A stretch of DNA of 40,034 bases from Alphaproteobacteria bacterium (GCA_030431485.1 JAUIIR010000035.1:1-40034); one strand, 5' to 3'; counted from the stretch's first letter, positions 23,512 through 32,562 are shown. Notes: generated from the sequence alone by a model not told the origin. Made by a program: numbers and translations.

Positions 23512-24537
23512 TTATTTTTGGAGTTGGGTCCAGATCTTGGTGTACAACTCCTGGGTTGCGGGATCGCACAACCGGGTGAACGCGCCTGCGGCCTTGAGGT
23601 CTTCGGGAATGACAACCTCGGGCGAGTTGAGCAGGGTCGGATCCATGAATTCTTCGGATCCGCTGATCCCGTTCGCATAGAGCGCGAAGTTTGAAATCAG
23701 GGCGGCGTTCTCAGGCGCCATGATGAAGTTCTGAAACAGCTTGGCGTTTTCGACGTTCTTCGCATCAGACAGAACGGCAACAGAATCCATCCAAACGGGG
23801 TATCCGGTCGCCGGATAACCATAGGCGAACTTTGCGTTATCTGCGCGGACCCGCGCCGAGGCCCCGTTCCAGAAGACGCTGGCCAGCAGATCTTCGTTCA
23901 CGAATTTTTCCATCGCGGCATAGTCGATGCCGCTCCATCCCGCTTTGGCTGTTTGCAAACCGGCGGCCACTTTCTTGAGAACCTCAAGGTCGTCGGTGCA
24001 TTGTTCGCCACCGAAATACATGATTGCCATGGACATGACGTCCTGCATCTCTGGCACGACGTTGATTTTACCTTGCAGTTCTGCAGGTGGATCAAACACG
24101 ATGGCAGCCGAGTTGATGTCGCCGGAATATTCGCCGGTATGCACCAGAATTCCGGTCGATCCCCATTGCCACGGCACAGTGTAGCGGCGGTTCGGATCCC
24201 AAGGCACATCGGCCCATTGCGGATCGACATTGGCAAAGTTCTCCATCTGATCCGGGCGGGTTTCCAGGATCAGCCCTTCTTCGATCCAGATCGGGACATG
24301 GCTGTTGCTGGGGACGACGATGTCAAATCCATGGCCGCCAGCCTGGATTTTGGACAGCGCGGTTTCGTTGGAATCGTAATCCGTCAACGTGACCTTGATG
24401 TCATAGGTCTTTTCAAACTTCTCGATCAGCTCGGGGCTCGTGTAGTTCCCCCAGTTGAAAATGTTGAGCTCGCCTTCGGCGAATGCGGGCGCTGCAATCA
24501 TCGCAGCCGCGATCGTGGTAAATGTCAGATATTTCAT
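23512..24537 (-). CDS. ABC transporter substrate-binding protein, spermidine/putrescine (PotD/PotF) type
   Basis: Periplasmic binding protein of 341 residues. The ATG at 24537, six bases after AGGAAA, begins a signal peptide (TFTTIAAAMIAAPAFA). The mature N-terminus reads ELNIFNWGNYTSPELIEKFE, the PotD/PotF family hallmark in which the W-x-x-Y stretch contacts the amine. GFDIVVPSNSHVPIWIEEG is also typical. It delivers a polyamine or similar nitrogen compound. It is the fourth gene of the operon, after the ATPase and two permeases. Confidence 0.92.
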   Translation of the reverse strand: MKYLTFTTIAAAMIAAPAFAEGELNIFNWGNYTSPELIEKFEKTYDIKVTLTDYDSNETALSKIQAGGHGFDIVVPSNSHVPIWIEEGLILETRPDQMENFANVDPQWADVPWDPNRRYTVPWQWGSTGILVHTGEYSGDINSAAIVFDPPAELQGKINVVPEMQDVMSMAIMYFGGEQCTDDLEVLKKVAAGLQTAKAGWSGIDYAAMEKFVNEDLLASVFWNGASARVRADNAKFAYGYPATGYPVWMDSVAVLSDAKNVENAKLFQNFIMAPENAALISNFALYANGISGSEEFMDPTLLNSPEVVIPEDLKAAGAFTRLCDPATQELYTKIWTQLQK

Positions 24538-24568
24538 GGCTTTCCTGTGTTGATTTGACATGTCCGGT

Positions 24569-25381
24569 TCAGAGGCCCGGCTTCTTTTTTCGGTTTATGA
24601 CAAAGATGAGGGTCACAATTGCCGTCGAGACAGCGAGAAGGATCGTAGACACGGCGTAGACATCGGCTGTGATGCCTCGGCGTAACTGGCCCAGCAAATA
24701 TGTTGGCAGCGTTTCCTGCCCCGCCGTCTTGATGAATTCGGAAATCAGCACGTCGTCGAGTGAGATCACAAAGGCCAGCATGAACCCGGCCAGAACAGCA
24801 GGCCACAAAAGTGGTAGCGTCACGCGGCGGAAGGTGACCCATGCATTGGCATAAAGATCGGCTGCGGCAGCTTCGAGGTTGGTATCCATATCCTGAAGGC
24901 GCGCTCTGACGGGCATGAAGGCAAAGGGAATACAAAAAGCCGAATGCGCCGCGATCAGATACCCGGTGCCTGAGTAGCCTGTGGCGTCCTTGATCACGGC
25001 AAAGAGGATCAGCAGGGCCATTGCAGTCACGATTTCGGGCACCATCAGCGGCTGGTTGACGGCCAATTGAACAAAACGCCCCGCTTTGAACCCCTGACCG
25101 CGCGTCGTGGCCAAAGCGACGAGCGTGGCACAGACCGTGGCCACCAATGCCGCGATCACCGCGACCTTGACCGACAACAGAGTGGCGCTCTGGATGTCTT
25201 CGTTCCGGAAGGCGACGCCATACCAGTGTAGTGAAAACCCTTCCCATTTGCCGATCCGCGATCCGGCATTGAAGGAATAGGTGACAAGGATCACAAGCGG
25301 GATATAGAGCACGGCAAAGGCCAGCGCCGCGATCAGACCGGCTCCGGGAATGCGGCGTTTGTCAAAACTGCGATCAGCCAT
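24569..25381 (-). CDS. ABC transporter permease, PotC type
   Basis: Inner-membrane permease of 270 residues with about six helices, starting near GAGLIAALAFAVLYIPLVIL. The EAA loop, which docks to the ATPase, appears around LEAAAADLYANAWVTFRRVTLP. ISLDDVLISEF is typical of PotC. Its start overlaps the end of the first permease gene by 8 bp, so the two are coupled. Confidence 0.93.
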   Translation of the reverse strand: MADRSFDKRRIPGAGLIAALAFAVLYIPLVILVTYSFNAGSRIGKWEGFSLHWYGVAFRNEDIQSATLLSVKVAVIAALVATVCATLVALATTRGQGFKAGRFVQLAVNQPLMVPEIVTAMALLILFAVIKDATGYSGTGYLIAAHSAFCIPFAFMPVRARLQDMDTNLEAAAADLYANAWVTFRRVTLPLLWPAVLAGFMLAFVISLDDVLISEFIKTAGQETLPTYLLGQLRRGITADVYAVSTILLAVSTAIVTLIFVINRKKKPGL

Positions 25382-26306
25382 TGATCCGCCCTTTCGTAAA
25401 CCGAAGAACGATCAACAGAACGCTGATGATCAAGACCAGCATGGTCACAGACAGGGCTGCCCCAAGCGGCCAGTTGCGTCCTTGCCCAAACTGCAGTGCA
25501 ATCAGATTGCCCAGCATCAGGTTTTTGCCGCCCCCCAGAACGCGGGCAATCACAAACTCGCCCAGCGACGGAATGAAGACCAGGGCGGACCCGGCAATGA
25601 CGCCTGGTCTGATGATCGGGAAAATCACCCTGCGGATCACGGTCCAGCGGCTGGCGTACAGGTCATAAGCGGCCTCGACCAGACGAAAGTCGATCCTCTC
25701 AACGGCGGCGTAGACCGGAAGAACCATCAAAGGCAGGAACACATAGGTCATGCCGAAACCGATGGCAAAATCGGTGAACAACATCTGCAAGGGCTCTTGA
25801 ACAAGGCCCAGATTCAGCAAAACCGTGTTGATCAGCCCATCTTTGCGGATCACCTCCTGTATCGCCAGCACCCGGATCAACAGGTTGGTCCAGAAGGGCA
25901 CGGTGATCAGGAACAGCAGAAGGTTTCGGATGCCGGCAGCGCGCGTGGCCACGTAATAGGCCATCGGCACCCCGATCATCATGGTTGTGAACGTGGTCAG
26001 CAGCGACAGTTTGATCGACCGCCAGAATATCGACAGATGCGCATCTGCCAGACCCAAGGTGCCATCAAAAATATCGCGTTCGGCAAAGACAGAGATCCAC
26101 GCGTCCAGCGAAAAGGACCAGACCACATTGCCGTATTTGCCCGGTTCCAGAAAGGAATAGACGAGGATGATCGCCATCGGCGCGATCGAAAACACAGCGA
26201 TGATGGCAAGCGCCGGCGACGACAACAGCCAGCGCGTCCTGCGATCCTGCCGCTCTTGCGCCTGTTCAGCGTCGCTGTGAAGCGTAATTTCGTGTATGCC
26301 CTGCAT
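25374..26306 (-). CDS. ABC transporter permease, PotB type
   Basis: Inner-membrane permease of 310 residues. A hydrophilic N-terminal tail of about 25 residues precedes the first helix (SSPALAIIAVFSIAPMAIIL). The EAA loop is in LVEAAYDLYASRWTVIRRVI, and FIPSLGEFVIARVLGG is typical of PotB. The ATG at 26306 lies 1 bp after the ATPase stop; an upstream in-frame extension overlapping the ATPase is rejected. Confidence 0.92.
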   Translation of the reverse strand: MQGIHEITLHSDAEQAQERQDRRTRWLLSSPALAIIAVFSIAPMAIILVYSFLEPGKYGNVVWSFSLDAWISVFAERDIFDGTLGLADAHLSIFWRSIKLSLLTTFTTMMIGVPMAYYVATRAAGIRNLLLFLITVPFWTNLLIRVLAIQEVIRKDGLINTVLLNLGLVQEPLQMLFTDFAIGFGMTYVFLPLMVLPVYAAVERIDFRLVEAAYDLYASRWTVIRRVIFPIIRPGVIAGSALVFIPSLGEFVIARVLGGGKNLMLGNLIALQFGQGRNWPLGAALSVTMLVLIISVLLIVLRFTKGRING

Positions 26307-26307
26307 T

Positions 26308-27390
26308 CTATGCGCTGACCGCGCGGACGAGACGGATGGCCTTTGGCGGGATCGACATTGTGATGGTGCTGCCAACCTCGGTAGGCGGGGGGGCATCATG
26401 GGTGTTGCGAATGCGCAGAGAGATTTCTTGCCCATGGGCCATGCGCACGGTTGCCAAGGTCGCGATCCCGAGGAACATCGCGTTTTCAAGACGACCCTCC
26501 AGGATCAGTCCTGATGTCGCGCTATCGCCAGTTCGGATATGTTCCGGGCGGACCAATGCGGTCACATCGCCGGTGTCATGGGTTTCGCCTTTCAGTGTTA
26601 CCTCGCCAAGACCGGGAATGGACAGCACCGCGCCCTGATCGGAATTGGACATGATCCTGGCCGGGAAAAAGTTGCTCTCGCCCACGAAGGACGCCACGAA
26701 ATCATCCGCGGGCCGGTCATACAAAGCTTTCGGCGATGCGATCTGATGCACCCGCCCGCCCTTCATCACGGCGATCCGGTCGGACATGGCCATGGCCTCT
26801 TCCTGATCATGGGTGACGAAGATGAAGGTGATGCCGGTTTCGTGCTGCAGCCGCTTCAACTCGACCTGCATTTCCTTGCGCAGCTTCAGGTCGAGCGCAG
26901 ACAGCGGCTCATCCAGCAGCAGGATCCGGGGGTTCGGGGCAAGGGCGCGTGCCAGCGCCACCCTTTGCTGTTGACCACCGGAAAGGGCCGCAATCGGGCG
27001 GTCACGCAGATGTAGCATCTGAACGAGCTCAAGCATTTCCTCAACGCGTGCGCGCACCTCATCCTTGGGCTTGCCGAGGCTTTCCAGACCGAACGCGACA
27101 TTGCCCGCCACGGTCATATGCGGGAACAAAGCGTAATTTTGAAAAACCGTGTTCACCGGGCGCTTGTTTGGTGGCAGCAGCGAAATCTCTTCGCCCCCCA
27201 GCAAAACGGCACCCGCAGTTGGTGTTTCGAAACCGGCGATCACACGCAGCAGCGTTGTCTTGCCACAGCCCGACGGCCCCAAAAGGGTGAAGAACTCGTT
27301 CTCCGAGATTTCGAAATCGACCTCATGCAGAGCCGTAAATGCGCTGGCCCCACTGCCATAGGTCTTTCGAATGTTGCGCAGCTCAATCAT
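26308..27390 (-). CDS. ABC transporter ATP-binding protein, PotA type
   Basis: Cytoplasmic ATPase of 360 residues. Walker A is GPSGCGKTT (about 38-46), the Q-loop Gln is in FQNYALFP (84), the signature is LSGGQQQR (136-143), Walker B is ILLLDE (156-161) and the switch His is in VTHD (194). A C-terminal TOBE domain (about 280-355) is typical of PotA/CUT1 ATPases and may bind a regulator or ligand. It is the first gene of the importer operon, divergent from the TetR gene. Confidence 0.94.
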   Translation of the reverse strand: MIELRNIRKTYGSGASAFTALHEVDFEISENEFFTLLGPSGCGKTTLLRVIAGFETPTAGAVLLGGEEISLLPPNKRPVNTVFQNYALFPHMTVAGNVAFGLESLGKPKDEVRARVEEMLELVQMLHLRDRPIAALSGGQQQRVALARALAPNPRILLLDEPLSALDLKLRKEMQVELKRLQHETGITFIFVTHDQEEAMAMSDRIAVMKGGRVHQIASPKALYDRPADDFVASFVGESNFFPARIMSNSDQGAVLSIPGLGEVTLKGETHDTGDVTALVRPEHIRTGDSATSGLILEGRLENAMFLGIATLATVRMAHGQEISLRIRNTHDAPPPTEVGSTITMSIPPKAIRLVRAVSA

Positions 27391-27420
27391 TGGCGAGTCC
27401 TTCTTTCCTTCACGTTTAGA

Positions 27421-27466
27421 TTGACATAAATTTTATAGTCAATAAAAAAATATATAGACAATAAAA
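27421..27466. promoter_or_regulatory. TetR-regulated divergent promoter with repeats
   Basis: The AT-rich 92-bp gap between potA-type and tetR genes holds TATAGTCAATAAAA (27434-27447) repeated as TATAGACAATAAAA (27453-27466), a direct repeat at 19-bp period with one mismatch. TTGAC (27421-27425) and GTCAA (27438-27442) form an inverted pair in the same stretch. On the minus strand TTGTCT (27456-27461) and TATAAA (27432-27437), 18 bp apart, make a candidate promoter for the ABC operon that these repeats cover. They are the likely operator for the adjacent TetR protein. Confidence 0.5.
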
Positions 27467-27482
27467 TTCTGGGAGGCGGGAA

Positions 27483-28175
27483 ATGAGCGTTGAGACCACT
27501 GTGACGTCCGAACTGGGCCTGCGTGACCGAAAGAAGGTGAAGCGTCGCGAGCGTATTCTTCTGGAGGCGACCCGACTGTTCGATGAGCAGGGGATCGATG
27601 CCACGACCATGGCGGATATCGCCAATGCGGCGGATATCTCGCCTGCGACGGTGTTCAACTACTTCGGCAATAAGGATTCGATCATTCTGGCGATGATTTC
27701 GGAAGGCATTGCCGGAGCCCATGAAACAGGCTTTGCGGACCCCAGGGACTTTTCTGATCTCCCTTTTGATCAGGTGATCGTCCAGATGTTCTGCGAAGTG
27801 GCCAAGGACACACTCGAGATCGCCCCTCGCCGGGTTTGGCGCTTTGCCGAAGCGGCGGTGATCCGGCGACCCAACACCGATCTGGCCCGCGAATACGAGG
27901 ATGTCGAAAATCGTCTGATCGAAGCGATTGCCCAGTTTCTGGGCGCTTATGATTTAAAGTTGACCAGTCAGCGCACCCCGGACCCGATGGTCTTGGCGCG
28001 GATACTCCATGACATCTGGAACGCGGAATTCCTGAAACTGATCAAATCAAACGGCGAGGTGCAAAGAGACCTGGCCGAAAGTCTTGGGCCCACGATTTCC
28101 CCCTTGTGCGACCTGATCTTCACCCCTGACTTCGTCCAGAGCCCAATGCTGAAGGCCCAGACACGTGAAAGCTGA
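27483..28175 (+). CDS. TetR-family transcriptional regulator
   Basis: Regulator of 230 residues. The N-terminal HTH (about residues 20-68) contains TTMADIANAADISPATVFNY and FGNKDSIILAM, typical of the family; the C-terminal part is the ligand-sensing domain. A GGGAGG site precedes the ATG. It overlaps the downstream amidohydrolase gene by 11 bp, so the two form an operon, and it is divergent from the polyamine-type ABC genes. It probably represses both until a transported compound or metabolite binds. Confidence 0.93.
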   Translation: MSVETTVTSELGLRDRKKVKRRERILLEATRLFDEQGIDATTMADIANAADISPATVFNYFGNKDSIILAMISEGIAGAHETGFADPRDFSDLPFDQVIVQMFCEVAKDTLEIAPRRVWRFAEAAVIRRPNTDLAREYEDVENRLIEAIAQFLGAYDLKLTSQRTPDPMVLARILHDIWNAEFLKLIKSNGEVQRDLAESLGPTISPLCDLIFTPDFVQSPMLKAQTRES

Positions 28176-29823
28176 CCTGATCATCGAAAATGCCCGCATT
28201 CTGACGATGGATGCCAATGTACCGCGTGCCGAAGCTTTGGCGGTTGCAGGGGGCAAGATCCTTGCTTTGGGACAGCGCCAGGAGATCAGTGAATACGCGG
28301 GCACCGCAACGCGCCGGATCGATGCAGAGGGAAACACCGTGTTGCCGGGCTTTGTCGAAGCGCACCTGCATCTGTTCTCGGGCGCTCAGGGATTGCGCCA
28401 ATTGCAATTGGCAGGTGTCATGGGGCTTGAGGCTTTGACCCCGAAACTACGCGCCTATGCAGCCGAATATCCGGACGAAGGCCTGTTGATCTGCAAGGCG
28501 GCCGGCTACGATCTGTTCGGAGAGGGGGTTTCCACCACGCGGCACATGCTGGATCAGGCCCTGCCGGATCGCCCTGCCATCTTTATCGCCCCTGACCACC
28601 ACACCGCATGGGCCAACACAATTGCCCTAGAGCGCGCGGGTCTTTTGCACGGCGCAGAGATGCCGGTCGGCTCAGAGGTGGTGATGGCGCCTGACGGCAC
28701 AGCAACCGGCGAATTGCAGGAGCCGCCGGCCTTTGGCCGCGTCCTTTCGCTGCGGACGTCCGGGGGGCGCGAAGACCTTGGATTTCAGGGGCTAGAGCCC
28801 GAAAACCTGACAGCGGCAGAGCGCAACGCCGATCTGGATACCTTTCGCCAGGGGCTGAAGTATTGCGCCTCTTTCGGCTTCACCTCACTGCACAACATGG
28901 ATGGCAATTTCTACCAACTCGACCTGCTACAAGAGCTTGAGCGGAATGGCGAGTTGCACGGCCGGGTCGAAGTTCCGTTCCATCTGACCCCCGAAAAACC
29001 GATCTCGTCCATCGAACACGCGCTGGAGATGCGGAGCAAATACGCGTCGGACCGGCTGCGTTCGGGCCGGATCAAGATGTTCATGGACGGTGTGATCGAC
29101 AGCGGGACCGCGGTTTTGTTGGGCGACTATGTCGGGCGTCAGGGCTGGAAGGGTGAACCGTTGCATGACCCGGAACGGTTCAAGTCCATTTGTATCGAAG
29201 CGGACCGCCACGGCTTGCAGATTTCGGTGCATGCCATCGGAGACGGCGCGGTGCGGCGGGTGTTGGACGGCTATGACGCCGCACGGATTGCGAACGGCCC
29301 GCGAGACAGCCGGCACCGGATCGAGCATCTGGAACTTGTGCATCCTGATGATGTCGCCCGCGTCCGCGATTTGGACGTGGTCGCGTCGATGCAGCCCTCG
29401 CACCCGCCCGGCGCGCTGGACTTTCCGCTTGAGCCGTGGCTCGGAAACATTGGCGAAGCCCGCTGGCCTAACGCCTTTCCCACAGCGGCGCTGAGGAATC
29501 TCGGGGTTCCGATTGCATACGCCTCGGACTGGCCGGTCGCCGACATCAATCCGATGCGCTCGATCGCAGCCGCAATGACCCGCAGCCCCTATAGCGATGC
29601 GTGCCCCGACAATCGCCTGACACTTCATCAGGCCCTTCATGCCTACACTGTTGGCGGGGCCTATGCAGGGTTCGACGAACATCGCTTGGGCCGCTTGGCG
29701 CCGGGCATGTTGGCGGACATGGTGATGCTGAGTGCCGATATCGAACAACTGGACGCAGACGGGATATCGGCCACGACGGCCGTCAAGACATTCAGCGAAG
29801 GTGTTGAGATTTGGTCAGCTTGA
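28165..29823 (+). CDS. Amidohydrolase, YtcJ-like (PF07969)
   Basis: Metal-dependent amidohydrolase of 552 residues, close to the usual length. N-terminal metal ligands are in FVEAHLHLFSG (HxH), with others in ISVHAIGDGAVR and RIEHLEL, and the catalytic Asp in YASDWPVADINP. A small beta-sandwich made of both termini is expected. The family hydrolyses amides and imides of unknown range; no signal peptide is seen. GTG is the start, inside the tetR 3' end. Beside a polyamine-type importer it may hydrolyse the imported amide or an N-acyl amine. Confidence 0.9.
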   Translation: MKADLIIENARILTMDANVPRAEALAVAGGKILALGQRQEISEYAGTATRRIDAEGNTVLPGFVEAHLHLFSGAQGLRQLQLAGVMGLEALTPKLRAYAAEYPDEGLLICKAAGYDLFGEGVSTTRHMLDQALPDRPAIFIAPDHHTAWANTIALERAGLLHGAEMPVGSEVVMAPDGTATGELQEPPAFGRVLSLRTSGGREDLGFQGLEPENLTAAERNADLDTFRQGLKYCASFGFTSLHNMDGNFYQLDLLQELERNGELHGRVEVPFHLTPEKPISSIEHALEMRSKYASDRLRSGRIKMFMDGVIDSGTAVLLGDYVGRQGWKGEPLHDPERFKSICIEADRHGLQISVHAIGDGAVRRVLDGYDAARIANGPRDSRHRIEHLELVHPDDVARVRDLDVVASMQPSHPPGALDFPLEPWLGNIGEARWPNAFPTAALRNLGVPIAYASDWPVADINPMRSIAAAMTRSPYSDACPDNRLTLHQALHAYTVGGAYAGFDEHRLGRLAPGMLADMVMLSADIEQLDADGISATTAVKTFSEGVEIWSA

Positions 29824-29996
29824 GCAGTTGCGGGCGACATCCGGTGGATACTGCAATAGTCCCTCCGGCTTCGCAGGGAAATTGGCGATCATCGCCTGAT
29901 CCGTCCCACCGGAGCGGTCCAATTTGAACGTTACTGCATGAGCGGCCTTTGCTTCATCCACATGCACGCCAGAGGTAATACGTCTGTTCAGTAATG
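29824..29996. other. Intergenic region with IS3-like remnant
   Basis: The gap between two convergent genes has no intact gene or clear terminator. Its right end, on the minus strand, reads as a short piece of IS3-family OrfA, listed separately. The remainder shows no recognisable feature. Confidence 0.4.
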
Positions 29997-29998
29997 CT
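29954..29998 (-). pseudogene. Possible decayed IS3-family OrfA fragment
   Basis: The minus strand encodes SITEQTYYLWRACG then a stop. IS3-family OrfA proteins carry a very similar turn-helix segment (EQTYYRWR and variants). Shortly after, in another frame, VDEAK recalls the next OrfA block, as if a few bases were lost. The match is short, so this is a suggestion only. It overlaps the TIM-barrel isomerase stop by 2 bp. Confidence 0.35.
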
Positions 29999-30758
29999 AC
30001 AGGCCAATGGACCGGATGTGGTCAAACGATCGCTTTGCAAAGTCGCGCCAGTCGCGGGGGTTGTCGTGCTCGGTACACAGATGGTCAGCAGCGGTCTTGC
30101 GGATCAACGGAGCAAGCATGCTCCAGTCTATCGTTCCGTCACCGGTCGCGGTCCAGCCATCTTCCTCCGTCGTGCCGAGAGGGGCGAGATCCTTGGTTTG
30201 AACGACCAGGATGCGATCGGCGTAGCGCCTCAGCTCGGCAGCTGCGTCCGCGCCCCCGCGCGTGATCCAACCGCAGTCAATCTCGAAATAGACATCCGGT
30301 GCGGCGAGGATGTGGTCGATGGGGCGGCTGCCATCAGGCAAAAGCGCGTACTCAAATGCATGATTGTGCCAAAGCACCTTGAGCCCGTGTTTTGCCGCGG
30401 CCTCGGCGCCTTTGGCAAGCGTGTCGCCGATGCCTTTCCAGTAGTCCGCCGTCGGGCGGCGGTCTTCTTCGGGCACGAAAGGCGGGATCATGTAGCGCGC
30501 GCCCAGTGTCTGTGCGATCTCGATAAAGCGGTTCGGATCGTCAGAGAGCCCGGTCAGCGGCATGTGGAAGCCGAAACAACCCAGACCGGCATCGTCCAGG
30601 GCCCGCCGAAAGGCACCCGGGTCCGCCTCGTAGGCGGGCAGCCAAGGCTCGATTGCATCGTAGCCCATGGCTTTGAGCTCTGGCAGCTGCGCTTCGAGCG
30701 GCGGGAAATTGCGGGAGGAATAAAGCTGATAAGCGATGGGATAGCGCGCCTCTGTCAT
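29997..30758 (-). CDS. Sugar phosphate isomerase/epimerase (xylose isomerase-like TIM barrel)
   Basis: Cytoplasmic TIM-barrel enzyme of 253 residues (PF01261). Likely metal and acid-base residues are in WHNHAFE (about 130-136), FEIDCGW (about 158-164), VVQTKDLA and TEHDNPRD. The family includes IolE, hydroxypyruvate isomerase and tagatose epimerases. It is the last gene of the sugar ABC operon and overlaps the VOC gene by 4 bp (ATGA). It probably epimerises or isomerises the imported sugar or its oxidised form. Confidence 0.9.
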   Translation of the reverse strand: MTEARYPIAYQLYSSRNFPPLEAQLPELKAMGYDAIEPWLPAYEADPGAFRRALDDAGLGCFGFHMPLTGLSDDPNRFIEIAQTLGARYMIPPFVPEEDRRPTADYWKGIGDTLAKGAEAAAKHGLKVLWHNHAFEYALLPDGSRPIDHILAAPDVYFEIDCGWITRGGADAAAELRRYADRILVVQTKDLAPLGTTEEDGWTATGDGTIDWSMLAPLIRKTAADHLCTEHDNPRDWRDFAKRSFDHIRSIGL

Positions 30759-31234
30759 GGCTGCGGCTCGCGATCCTTGTCAAATTCCAGCAGCTCGATC
30801 ATGACGCCGAGGTCCTGGACAGTGTCATAATAGGCATAGCGTCCGTGGCCGCCGTCGAACTCGCCCCGCTGGAGCAACGCATGGCCTTTGCCGGTCAGAT
30901 AGGCGTTGCGCTGTGTCAGGTTGCGGGTTCGGAATGCGATGTGGTGACAGCCGGGGCCCTTTTCCTCGAGCAGATCGCGCCAGGCGCTCTTCTCTGGTCC
31001 GGGCTCCAGAAACTCGACATCAATGTTTCCAAAGGAGAACATGCGAATCTTGCAGCCGACCTCGGCAGGGTCTCCGCGGTAGATGGCCTGTGCTTCTTCA
31101 GGCTCTGCGGCGCGGCCTTCGGCGGGGACTGTCTTGCCCGTCAGGTCGGCGAACCATTGTGCCGACTTCAAAGCATCGTGGGTGACAAAGCAAATCTGCA
31201 TAACGGCATCTTCATCGAGCAATCGGCGGTCCAT
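30755..31234 (-). CDS. VOC family (glyoxalase/dioxygenase fold) protein
   Basis: Protein of 159 residues with paired beta-alpha-beta-beta-beta units. Metal-site candidates are in QICFVTHDAL, NIDVEFLEPG, GCHHIAFRTRN and MIELLEF, giving the His/Glu set expected of VOC enzymes. The family covers epimerases, lyases, isomerases and dioxygenases. An AAGAGG site precedes the ATG. It lies 83 bp after the sugar-binding-protein gene and is coupled to the isomerase gene. A second VOC gene of the same regulon lies at 36469. Confidence 0.88.
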   Translation of the reverse strand: MDRRLLDEDAVMQICFVTHDALKSAQWFADLTGKTVPAEGRAAEPEEAQAIYRGDPAEVGCKIRMFSFGNIDVEFLEPGPEKSAWRDLLEEKGPGCHHIAFRTRNLTQRNAYLTGKGHALLQRGEFDGGHGRYAYYDTVQDLGVMIELLEFDKDREPQP

Positions 31235-31268
31235 GATGACCTCTTGGCAAATGAAACAAATGTTGTTG

Positions 31269-31295
31269 CGCCCCGCCTAACGCGCAGGCGAGGCG
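31269..31295 (-). other. Hairpin after the sugar-binding-protein gene
   Basis: CGCCCCGCCT (31269-31278) and AGGCGAGGCG (31286-31295) form a 10-bp stem with one mismatch and a 7-nt loop. It begins 22 nt after the binding-protein stop, on the minus strand, and no U-run follows. It is probably an intercistronic stabiliser between the transporter and enzyme genes. Confidence 0.6.
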
Positions 31296-31317
31296 CCGTC
31301 CGGGAGGAGGGACGTGT

Positions 31318-32562
31318 CTAGTTCAGGATGATGTCATGCTGCGAATGGAGTGCTGCGATGGCGTCGTCGACGGACATCTCGGGATCGGACCAGAAATTGA
31401 AGGCCACTTCCCAGATCGCGTTCTGCCAGTCGGAATCCACGGTGACAGAGGGATTGTTCACCTGACGTCCTTCGTCTGCCAGTAGCCCCAGTACCCTTTG
31501 GGCGCAGATGTCGATCCCGTCCGTGGGCACGTCGTTGCGGACCGGCGTGGCCCCTTTGACACTGGCAAATTCGGCATTGACGATCGGGTCCGTGACGATC
31601 TGGGCAAAGCGCACCATCGCCGCGTCAACGTTTTCTGGCTGCCCGCCGAGCGCGCCCCAGCCGTCAACGGTGACGACAACCGCCTTGTACCCGGGGATTG
31701 GCATGCAGCCGAAATCGACACCCGGCTCCTTGCCGGCCGCACGCCATTCGCCCTTCATCCAATCGCCGTGGATCTGCATCAGGGCTTGACCGGAAATGAC
31801 GTTGTTTGTCGTCATGTTCCAATCGCGGTTGACCGAGCCATCGTCAGCGGCCTGTTCAAACTTTCGCAGCCATTCAAAGACGGAACGCACCTCTGCGCTG
31901 TCAAAGGCCGCGGGATCGGGGACTTCGCCGTAGACGTCGGCGTAGAGGTCCGGCCCGGCAAGAGTGCCCATCAGGGCATGGGTGAGATAGCCGATCTGCC
32001 ATTGCTGGGCACCGACGGCGAGCGGCACATATCCTGCGGCACTGACCGCTTCGAAATCGGACATCATATCGTCGAGCGACGTCCAGGATGTCGGGTCGAC
32101 CCCTGCGGCGGCGGCAACCTCCATGTTGTAGTAGACCATCCCGTCGATATGCACGCCAAGTGGCATCTGACGGATCTCTCCGTCGACGGTGATAGCTTTG
32201 CGCACAACGTCAGAAAAATGGTCGAGTCCGCCAGATTCAATGAATGCATCTGTCAGATCGCGGCCAAGGCCCATCTCGGTCAGGTCACGAAAGACGCCTG
32301 TGTTGTTCTCGGAGAATATGTTCGGGGGTTGCCCACCGACAACGAGGTTCAGCAGGCTGACGCTGGAACCGGTATTGTGTGGAATGGTGATATCGATCCA
32401 ATTGATGCCTTCTGCCGAAACGGCTTTGTGCAGCACATTCAGCGCAGCGACTTCAGCGGGCGACGACCACGTCTGATACACGACAAGGTCCTCGGCCTTT
32501 GCGGCGATCGTAGATGCGCCCAGAAGTATCGCCGCCTTTGCGGAAAGTTGTGCGATTTTCAT
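31318..32562 (-). CDS. ABC transporter sugar-binding protein (UgpB/MalE type)
   Basis: Periplasmic binding protein of 414 residues, the CUT1-type family length. The signal peptide (LSAKAAILLGASTIAAKA) is cleaved near AEDLVVYQTW. GGQPPNIFSENN and IHGDWMKGEWRA are typical of family-1 solute-binding proteins. A GGGAGGA site precedes the ATG. It is the fourth gene of the operon, after two permeases and the ATPase; downstream come a hairpin, then the VOC and isomerase genes. Confidence 0.93.
   Translation of the reverse strand: MKIAQLSAKAAILLGASTIAAKAEDLVVYQTWSSPAEVAALNVLHKAVSAEGINWIDITIPHNTGSSVSLLNLVVGGQPPNIFSENNTGVFRDLTEMGLGRDLTDAFIESGGLDHFSDVVRKAITVDGEIRQMPLGVHIDGMVYYNMEVAAAAGVDPTSWTSLDDMMSDFEAVSAAGYVPLAVGAQQWQIGYLTHALMGTLAGPDLYADVYGEVPDPAAFDSAEVRSVFEWLRKFEQAADDGSVNRDWNMTTNNVISGQALMQIHGDWMKGEWRAAGKEPGVDFGCMPIPGYKAVVVTVDGWGALGGQPENVDAAMVRFAQIVTDPIVNAEFASVKGATPVRNDVPTDGIDICAQRVLGLLADEGRQVNNPSVTVDSDWQNAIWEVAFNFWSDPEMSVDDAIAALHSQHDIILN

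Noticed and set aside
23409..23678. Longer N-terminus for the DUF3237 protein
   Set aside because: It would run through the 12-bp hairpin and into the binding-protein gene, and has no family similarity.
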